Positions 58,803-64,000 of a stretch of DNA of 64,000 nt are shown one piece after another. This DNA comes from Parasphingopyxis sp. GTDB taxonomy: Bacteria; Pseudomonadota; Alphaproteobacteria; Sphingomonadales; Sphingomonadaceae. Numbering within the stretch: the stretch's first letter is position 1; every line of letters begins with the position of its first letter. Where the stretch lies: contig NZ_JANQNS010000003.1 of the NCBI RefSeq assembly GCF_028279465.1, forward strand, positions 1 through 64,000. Reading direction: 5' to 3'. A model generated the notes under the pieces. That model did no database searches. It was not told the DNA's origin and saw only the letters and a list, made by a program, of their open reading frames with translations. Made by a program: the position numbers and the translations under genes.

Positions 58803-61249
58803 CCCCTGAGCTCTCCGCCAGCCTTCTCCGCCGCTTTCACCACCTTCTCCGAAATCGCTTTCAGATCGTCTTCGGTGAAGCTCCTCTCGGCCGGTTGCAG
58901 CGTCACTTCGATCGCAACCGATTTCCTGCCCTCCGGAACGCCCTCACCGGTGAACACATCGAAGATACGCGCATCGACCAGATGCTGCTTGTCTGCGCCC
59001 TTGACCGCGCGGAGCAGGTCGCCGGCCGGCGTGTCGGCGTCGAGCAGGAAGGCGAAGTCGCGGGTGACGACTTGCAGCGCGGGCGGGGTGAAGGCCTTGC
59101 GCATATGGCCCGAACTGCGCGGTATCGGGATCGCGTCGAGATAGATTTCGCCGGCCATCACTGGGCCGTCGAGATCGAGCGCCTTCAGCGTATTCGGGTG
59201 CAGCTCGCCGAATTCGGCTAGCATGTTCTTCGGGCCAAGACACAAGCGGCCGGAGCGGCCCGGATGATAGAGCGCGCTCGCATCGCCGAAGAGTTGCAGA
59301 TTGGCGGTCGGCGCGCCGGCCGCCTCGAGCAGCGTGACAATCTCGGCCTTGACGTCATAGGCGTCGAACGGCGCGCCGCCGCCTTGCCAGTGGCGGCCAT
59401 CCTTTGCGCCCGCGAGGATCAGGCCGAGCGTCGGGCGCTCTTCTTCCTCAAGGTAACGCCGGCCGATCTCGAACAGCCTTATGCTGTGCGCGCCGCGATC
59501 CGCATTGCGTTTTGCTGCGGCGGCGAGACCCGGGATCATCGAGGTGCGCATGACCTTCATATCCTCGCTGATCGGGTTGGCGAGGATCCAGGGCGCGTCG
59601 CCCGACAGCGCGGCCTCGGCTTCGGGAATGAAGCTCCAGGTTACCGCCTCGTTCAGCCCGCGCGCGGCGGCGGCACGGCGCACCGTGCGTTCGCGCTTCT
59701 GTTCGGGCGAGGCGGTCGGCGTCGCGACGCCCTCGGCGCGCGGCAGCGGTGTCGAGGGTATGGCGTCATAGCTTTCGAGCCGCAGCACTTCCTCGACCAG
59801 ATCGGGCGCGCCATCGACATCGCGCCGCCAGGTCGGCGCCGTGACCTCGAACGGACCGTCGCCGGTGACGGTGAAACCGAGCGCCTCGAGCGATGCGCGC
59901 TGTTTGTCGGCCGGGATGGCGAGCCCGCCGAGCGTTTCGGCGAGCTGTGGGTCGTAGCTAACGGTTTTCGTGTCGAGCGGCGGCTGGCCCGCGCGCACGA
60001 CTTCGGACGGCGTACCGCCGCACAGCGCCTGAACGAGCAGCGTCGCGACGGTCAGCCCGTCATCGAGAAAGGCCGGATCGACCCCGCGTTCGAAGCGCGC
60101 GCGCGCATCGGACATCAGGCCGAGTTTCTGCCCGGTCCGGGAGATGCGTGGCGGATCGAAATAGGCGCATTCGATCACGATATCGGTCGTGCCGTCCTGC
60201 ACGCCCGAATGCTCGCCGCCCATGATGCCGCCGATATCGTGGACACCATGCTCGTCGGCGATCACGGTCATCGTGTCGTCGAGCACATATTCCTTGCCGT
60301 TAAGCGCAACGACCTTTTCGCCATTCTCGGCCCGGCGCGCGAAGATCGCATCGCCCAGCGTCGCGCGGTCGTAAACGTGCAGCGGCCGGCCGAGATCGAT
60401 CATCACGAAATTGGTGATGTCGACGAGCGCCGAAATCGGCTTCTGGCCAATCGCGCGCAGCCGCTTGGCCATCCAGTCCGGCGATGTGCCGTTGGCGACG
60501 CCTGCAACGGTGCGCCCGAAAAAGGCCGGACATCCGTCGGGATCGTCGGTGCGGATCTCGATGGACGGCGCGCCTTCGCCGGCAATCGGTTTCACGGCTT
60601 CGCACTGCCCAGTCGTCGCATCGTTGACGCCGGCGCCTGCTTCCGCGCCGGCGGGCGCATAGGCTTCGGCCAGCGGCTTGAGCCGCCCGAGGCCGGCGGC
60701 TGCCAGATCGCGCGCCACGCCGCGCACGCCCATGCAATCCTGCCGGTTGGGCGTGATCGCGATGTCGATCACCGGATCGTCGAGCCCTGCCCATTGCGCA
60801 TAGGTTTCGCCGACATGCTCGGCGGCCGCAGCGTCGAGATCGATAACCCCCTCATGCGCGTCCGACATTTCGAGTTCGCGCTCGGAGCACATCATGCCGA
60901 AGCTCTCGATGTCGCGAATCTTCGCCGGTTTCAGGGTAACGTCGATCCCGGGCACATAGGTGCCGGGCGCGGCGAAGACGCCGACCATGCCCTCGCGCGC
61001 ATTGGGCGCGCCGCATACGACCTGCACGGGAATCCCGTCTCCGGTATCGACCTGCAGCAGCTGCAGCTTGTCGGCATTGGGATGTTTGTCCGCCGAGACG
61101 ACGCGCGCGATCTTGAAATCGGCGAGCGTTTCGCCGGGATTTTCGACGCCTTCGACCTCGAGTCCGATCGCGGTCAGCGTCTCGAGTACGGTATCGAGAT
61201 CGGCATCCGTATCGAGATGCTCTTTGAGCCAGCCCAGGGTGAACTTCAT
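58799..61249 (-). CDS. pheT: phenylalanyl-tRNA synthetase beta subunit
   Basis: About 816 residues from ATG 61249. It starts [20 protein letters not shown], followed by the tRNA-binding OB domain ([20 protein letters not shown]), the B3/B4 editing region ([19 protein letters not shown], in part) and the catalytic-like core and anticodon-binding FDX domain at the C-terminus ([20 protein letters not shown]). Combined with PheS, it charges tRNA-Phe. The ATGA overlap with pheS confirms an operon. The frame upstream to 61408 is a pheS shadow. Confidence 0.96.
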   Translation of the reverse strand: MKFTLGWLKEHLDTDADLDTVLETLTAIGLEVEGVENPGETLADFKIARVVSADKHPNADKLQLLQVDTGDGIPVQVVCGAPNAREGMVGVFAAPGTYVPGIDVTLKPAKIRDIESFGMMCSERELEMSDAHEGVIDLDAAAAEHVGETYAQWAGLDDPVIDIAITPNRQDCMGVRGVARDLAAAGLGRLKPLAEAYAPAGAEAGAGVNDATTGQCEAVKPIAGEGAPSIEIRTDDPDGCPAFFGRTVAGVANGTSPDWMAKRLRAIGQKPISALVDITNFVMIDLGRPLHVYDRATLGDAIFARRAENGEKVVALNGKEYVLDDTMTVIADEHGVHDIGGIMGGEHSGVQDGTTDIVIECAYFDPPRISRTGQKLGLMSDARARFERGVDPAFLDDGLTVATLLVQALCGGTPSEVVRAGQPPLDTKTVSYDPQLAETLGGLAIPADKQRASLEALGFTVTGDGPFEVTAPTWRRDVDGAPDLVEEVLRLESYDAIPSTPLPRAEGVATPTASPEQKRERTVRRAAAARGLNEAVTWSFIPEAEAALSGDAPWILANPISEDMKVMRTSMIPGLAAAAKRNADRGAHSIRLFEIGRRYLEEEERPTLGLILAGAKDGRHWQGGGAPFDAYDVKAEIVTLLEAAGAPTANLQLFGDASALYHPGRSGRLCLGPKNMLAEFGELHPNTLKALDLDGPVMAGEIYLDAIPIPRSSGHMRKAFTPPALQVVTRDFAFLLDADTPAGDLLRAVKGADKQHLVDARIFDVFTGEGVPEGRKSVAIEVTLQPAERSFTEDDLKAISEKVVKAAEKAGGELRG

Positions 61250-62358
61250 GCGCCCACTCCCGCGCTCAGCGTCGGCACATCGAGCGCTGAAAAGCCATAA
61301 TGCTCGATCCAGCGCAGATCGCCGTCGAAAAAGGCGCGCAGATCGTCCATCCCATATTTGAGCATGGCGAGCCGGTCGATGCCGCAGCCGAAGGCGAAGC
61401 CCTGCCACTCATCGGGGTCGAGATTGCAGGCGGCGATCACATGGCGGTTGACCATGCCGCTGCCGCCCAGCTCCATCCAGCCGCCATCCGGGCCGTTCGG
61501 ATCGCCGCCGACGATGCGCCGGCCGTTCTCGACCGAGAACCCCATATCGATCTCGGCCGATGGCTCGGTGAAGGGGAAATAGCTGGGGCGGAAGCGCAGG
61601 ACGATATCGTCGCGCTCGAAAAAGGCCTTCACGAAGGTTTCGAGCGTCCATTTCAGATGCCCCATCGTGATGTCGCGATCGATCACCAATCCCTCAACCT
61701 GATGGAACATCGGCGTATGTGTCGCATCGGAATCCGAACGGTATGTGCGTCCCGGCGCGATAATGCGAAACGGCGGCTCGCCCGATGTCATCGTCCGGAT
61801 CTGCACGGGCGAGGTATGCGTGCGCAGCATCATCGGCATGCCGTCGCGCATCTGGTTTTCGCCGAAATAGAAAGTGTCGTGCATCGCGCGCGCTGGATGG
61901 CTTTCGGGAATGTTGAGCGCGGTGAAGTTGTGCCAATCATCCTCGATTTCCGGCCCGGTCGCGACGGCGAAACCGAGATCGGCGAAAATTTCGGCAAGCT
62001 CGTCCATCACCTGGCTCACCGGGTGAACCGAGCCTTTGGGTGTGTCCTTCGGTGGCAGCGATAGGTCGAGCGTTTCGGAGGCCATGCGTTCGGCCAGTTC
62101 CTCTGCCGCGAGCGCGTCCTTCTTCGCTTCGATGGCGCCGGCGATCTCGCTGCGCAGTCCGTTGATCCGCGGACCTTCCACCTTGCGTTCTTCGGGCGAC
62201 ATGCCGCCCAGCGTCTTGAGCAGATTGGTCACCACGCCATTCTTGCCGAGCGCATGCACGCGCACCGCGTCGAGCGTGTCGAGCCCCGTGGCGACATCGA
62301 TCGCTGCGGATAAATCCTGTTTCAGCTGTTCCAGATCCGGCTTTTGCTGGTCCATCAT
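61246..62358 (-). CDS. pheS: phenylalanyl-tRNA synthetase alpha subunit
   Basis: About 370 residues from ATG 62358 (an upstream ATG 62379 is possible). Class II motif 2 region [12 protein letters not shown] and [20 protein letters not shown], and motif 3 [15 protein letters not shown], are present. The phenylalanine-pocket [18 protein letters not shown] is intact. The N-terminal coiled-coil helix is intact ([16 protein letters not shown]). It is preceded by a terminator-like hairpin 28 bases upstream, so it probably has its own promoter; no Phe-rich leader peptide was seen. Overlaps pheT by 4 bases. Confidence 0.96.
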   Translation of the reverse strand: MMDQQKPDLEQLKQDLSAAIDVATGLDTLDAVRVHALGKNGVVTNLLKTLGGMSPEERKVEGPRINGLRSEIAGAIEAKKDALAAEELAERMASETLDLSLPPKDTPKGSVHPVSQVMDELAEIFADLGFAVATGPEIEDDWHNFTALNIPESHPARAMHDTFYFGENQMRDGMPMMLRTHTSPVQIRTMTSGEPPFRIIAPGRTYRSDSDATHTPMFHQVEGLVIDRDITMGHLKWTLETFVKAFFERDDIVLRFRPSYFPFTEPSAEIDMGFSVENGRRIVGGDPNGPDGGWMELGGSGMVNRHVIAACNLDPDEWQGFAFGCGIDRLAMLKYGMDDLRAFFDGDLRWIEHYGFSALDVPTLSAGVGA

Positions 62359-62385
62359 TCCGTCCGTTTCGAAGAGCATAATGCA

Positions 62386-62423
62386 AAAGGGCGCGTGGAG
62401 CCGTTCCGCTCCCCGCGCCCTTT
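62386..62423 (-). terminator. hairpin terminator between rplT and pheS
   Basis: On the minus strand, a 16-bp stem with one mismatch (AAAGGGCGCGGGGAGC, loop, GCTCCACGCGCCCTTT) ends in TTTT. It probably ends the rpmI-rplT transcript. Its position just before pheS resembles an attenuator, but no Phe-rich leader peptide is present, so a plain terminator is preferred. Confidence 0.75.
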
Positions 62424-62468
62424 ACTTTGGATTTGCCGGTCTAGCTACCGGCGATTGCTGTCGCTGCC

Positions 62469-62831
62469 TCAGGCCTTTGCGAGCGCGTCCTTGCTCTGGG
62501 CAACGACGGCGCTAAACGCCTCCGGCTCGTTCATCGCGAGATCGGCCAGAACCTTGCGGTCCAACTCGACGCCGGCGAGCTTCAGGCCGTGCATGAAGCG
62601 GGCATAGGTCAGGTCTTCGGCGCGCACCGCCGCGTTGATCCGCTGAATCCACAGCGCGCGGAATTTCCGCTTTTTGACCTTGCGATCGCGATAGGCGTAC
62701 TGGCCGGCCTTTTCGACCGCCTGACGTGCGACGCCGATCGTATTCTTGCGACGGCCCCAATAGCCTTTGGCTTCTTTTAGAAGCCGCTTGTGGCGAGCCT
62801 TGCTCGTCGTTCCGCGTTTTACTCGTGCCAT
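62469..62831 (-). CDS. rplT: 50S ribosomal protein L20
   Basis: This 120-residue highly basic protein starts [20 protein letters not shown] and continues with [40 protein letters not shown] and [20 protein letters not shown], the universal L20 sequence. Binds 23S rRNA early in 50S assembly and represses its own operon in other bacteria. ATG 62831 is 3 bases after the rpmI stop, with GAGGAAA overlapping the rpmI end, so translation is coupled. No infC is adjacent, unlike in many bacteria. Confidence 0.97.
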   Translation of the reverse strand: MARVKRGTTSKARHKRLLKEAKGYWGRRKNTIGVARQAVEKAGQYAYRDRKVKKRKFRALWIQRINAAVRAEDLTYARFMHGLKLAGVELDRKVLADLAMNEPEAFSAVVAQSKDALAKA

Positions 62832-62834
62832 GGT

Positions 62835-63041
62835 CTATTTCCTCAGTCCGTAGGGCGCCCATTTCTTGACGACCTTGGCATCGGCGGCAGACAGTTCGTC
62901 GGTGCCGCGATTCTGGCGGATATATTTTGCGTTATGGCTGATCAGCCGGTGGCGCTTGCCTGCGACGCCGTGCATGACCTTGCCGGTGGCGGTGATTTTG
63001 AAGCGTTTCTTCACACCGCTCTTGGTCTTCAGCTTGGGCAT
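62835..63041 (-). CDS. rpmI: 50S ribosomal protein L35
   Basis: This 68-residue protein begins [20 protein letters not shown] and has [20 protein letters not shown], the conserved L35 sequence. ATG 63041 is preceded by AAGGAG. The frame upstream to 63110 is not conserved and the longer start is rejected. It forms a two-gene operon with rplT. Confidence 0.97.
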   Translation of the reverse strand: MPKLKTKSGVKKRFKITATGKVMHGVAGKRHRLISHNAKYIRQNRGTDELSAADAKVVKKWAPYGLRK

Positions 63042-63179
63042 TTTCGTCTCCTTGCATTTGACGATTTGCGAACGGCCTCGGCAGCCCATTCCGGCCGGAC
63101 AGTTCCTCACATCGTTTGGAAGATGGCGGACATAGCGACGTGCGGCCGGGAAAGCAAGATTATTGCTTGGGTGGAGTCT

Positions 63180-63358
63180 TTTGTCAGACCTCGCCTTAGG
63201 CTCGGCGCGGCACCGGCCCGCTCCCCCTCCCGACCCCCCAAACAGGGAACAGTCAATGGGAGGGCGGGAGGGGGAGCGGCCCGGTGCCGCGATTTCCCGC
63301 TAGGGAAATTCTGAAAAAAGAATCTGCAGCGCTCGGTCGACAGGTCGAGTCTGACAAA
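63180..63358. repeat. nested-palindrome intergenic element, copy 5
   Basis: TTTGTCAGA (63180-63188) and TCTGACAAA (63350-63358) bound it. Left arm GACCTCGCCTTAGGCTCGG, central palindrome with arms GCGGCACCGGCCCGCTCCCC and GAGCGGCCCGGTGCCGC, then a hairpin ATTTCCC-GCTA-GGGAAAT (63292-63309) and an extra right part (63310-63349) with GCTCGGTCGACAGGTCGAG. The right end directly abuts the hisN stop codon. It is the longest simple copy, since the right arm is doubled. Confidence 0.9.
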
Positions 63359-64000
63359 TCAATTCCCATGCAGCGCTTCCAGCACATCGTCGAGTCGCGC
63401 CGGATCGCCGAGTGCGATCACATTGCCGTCGCTCGACCCGGATAGCGGCTCCCCGAACCAGTCGGTCATATGGCCGCCTGCACCTTCGACGACCGGGATC
63501 AGCGCGGCGAAATCGTGGATCGCGAGGCCTGCCTCGATGACGATGTCGATATGGCCGGAGGCGAGCAGGCCATAGCTATAGCAATCGCCGCCATAGATCG
63601 GGCCCTGCCGTTTCTGTGCCTGCGCCTTGGCGACGACGCGGAGAAAGGCGTTGCTCTCTTCTCCGGAGAAACAGTGCGGACTCGTCGTCGCGACCATTGC
63701 GCCGGCTAGTGCTCGGCAGCGACGGGTTTCCGCCGGTGCGCCGTTGAATTCGGTCGCCTGCCCCATCGCGCCGACCCAGCGTTCACCCGCGATTGGCTGA
63801 TCAATCACGCCGAGCACGGGCCAGCCATCCTGCATCAGCGCGATCAGCGTGCCAAAAGTCGGCCGGCCGGCGATAAAGCTTACCGTGCCATCGATCGGAT
63901 CGAGCACCCATTGGCGCGATGCGCCTTGGCGCTCTCGGCCGAATTCCTCGCCGATAACGCCGTCCTCGGGGCGTTCCGTTTTGAGGATCGCGCGGATCGC
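63359..64000 (-). CDS. hisN: histidinol-phosphatase, inositol-monophosphatase family (HisN), 5' end beyond window
   Basis: The frame runs off the window end without a start. It encodes the IMPase-fold motifs VIGEEFGRER (upstream of the listed first Met), WVLDPIDGTVSFIAGRP with the metal-binding Asp residues, and the C-terminal block FAALIPVVEGAGGHMTDWFG. HisN enzymes remove phosphate from histidinol phosphate; related families act on inositol or nucleotide phosphates. The 3' end directly adjoins palindrome copy 5. At least 213 residues lie inside the window. Confidence 0.9.
   Translation of the reverse strand, partial: AIRAILKTERPEDGVIGEEFGRERQGASRQWVLDPIDGTVSFIAGRPTFGTLIALMQDGWPVLGVIDQPIAGERWVGAMGQATEFNGAPAETRRCRALAGAMVATTSPHCFSGEESNAFLRVVAKAQAQKRQGPIYGGDCYSYGLLASGHIDIVIEAGLAIHDFAALIPVVEGAGGHMTDWFGEPLSGSSDGNVIALGDPARLDDVLEALHGN

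Noticed and set aside
59264-61300. 678-residue open frame on the plus strand
   Set aside because: It lies fully antisense to pheT and reflects GC-rich codon bias; no motifs are visible.
62386-62480. Phe attenuator before pheS
   Set aside because: The hairpin is present, but no Phe-rich leader peptide or alternative stem was found; a normal terminator fits.
1-64000. CRISPR array, prophage or integrative element
   Set aside because: No spaced direct repeats, integrase, phage structural gene or att-like repeat at the tRNA genes was seen.

Overview
The window is about 64 kb of a GC-rich alphaproteobacterial chromosome, most likely from the order Sphingomonadales. Supporting markers are an UrcA-family secreted protein, DUF3576-leuS-lptE-holA, DUF6489, DUF1491, MmcB, a stand-alone LolA between ftsK and xthA, and a type III PKS operon. 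No plasmid, prophage, CRISPR or rRNA operon was seen. The window appears to span the replication-origin region. hemE and ppsR (DUF299) diverge around a 311-bp AT-rich intergenic stretch, as at the Caulobacter origin. mnmE-mnmG-rsmG-parA-parB lies about 7-12 kb away and carries two perfect 16-bp parS palindromes.

Layout. 1-9 kb: tRNA-Gly, a YbbN-like thioredoxin/LON-domain/Trm112 operon, a small UrcA protein behind operator-like repeats, a UbiH-type monooxygenase, ftsK, a low-GC two-gene cassette (small acidic protein plus retropepsin-like protease) and lolA. 9-18 kb: xthA-ribA, a HAD phosphatase, YggS, a ThiE-like protein, a secreted beta-rich protein, DUF3576-leuS-lptE-holA. 18-31 kb: parB, parA, rsmG, mnmG, mnmE, an ogt/dienelactone hydrolase/retropepsin island, terC, rho, hemJ, hemE, candidate oriC. 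31-37 kb: ppsR-maf-aroE-coaE-dnaQ-hpf-ptsN-thioesterase-DUF1491-mmcB, all leading away from the origin. 37-43 kb: ankyrin protein, SCO protein, YcgN, a YgjP-type metallopeptidase, a class A PBP, msrB. 42-45 kb: type III PKS, methyltransferase and FAD enzyme, resembling the Streptomyces srs phenolic-lipid operon in gene content. 45-50 kb: two DUF4402 proteins, a periplasmic chaperone and a large usher-like protein, probably a variant surface-fibre export system; a perfect CtrA-type box lies upstream of the main subunit gene. 50-64 kb: tRNA-Leu, phosphofructokinase, zinc-ribbon protein, ftsEX, ydcF, plsC, hisC, metX-metW, pheST, rplT/rpmI and a truncated hisN.

The main structure not explained by genes is a five-copy family of intergenic elements (about 134-220 bp). 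They have TTTGTCAGA/TCTGACAAA-like ends, arm hairpins and a central GC-rich palindrome with roughly 34-nt arms. One copy sits between metX and metW and seems to supply the metW ribosome-binding site. Three genes (maf, a PaaI-type thioesterase and phosphofructokinase) have conserved N-termini that begin before any ATG, GTG or TTG, suggesting CTG or ATC starts. All functional calls rest on motif and family recognition by eye; no searches or computations were run.
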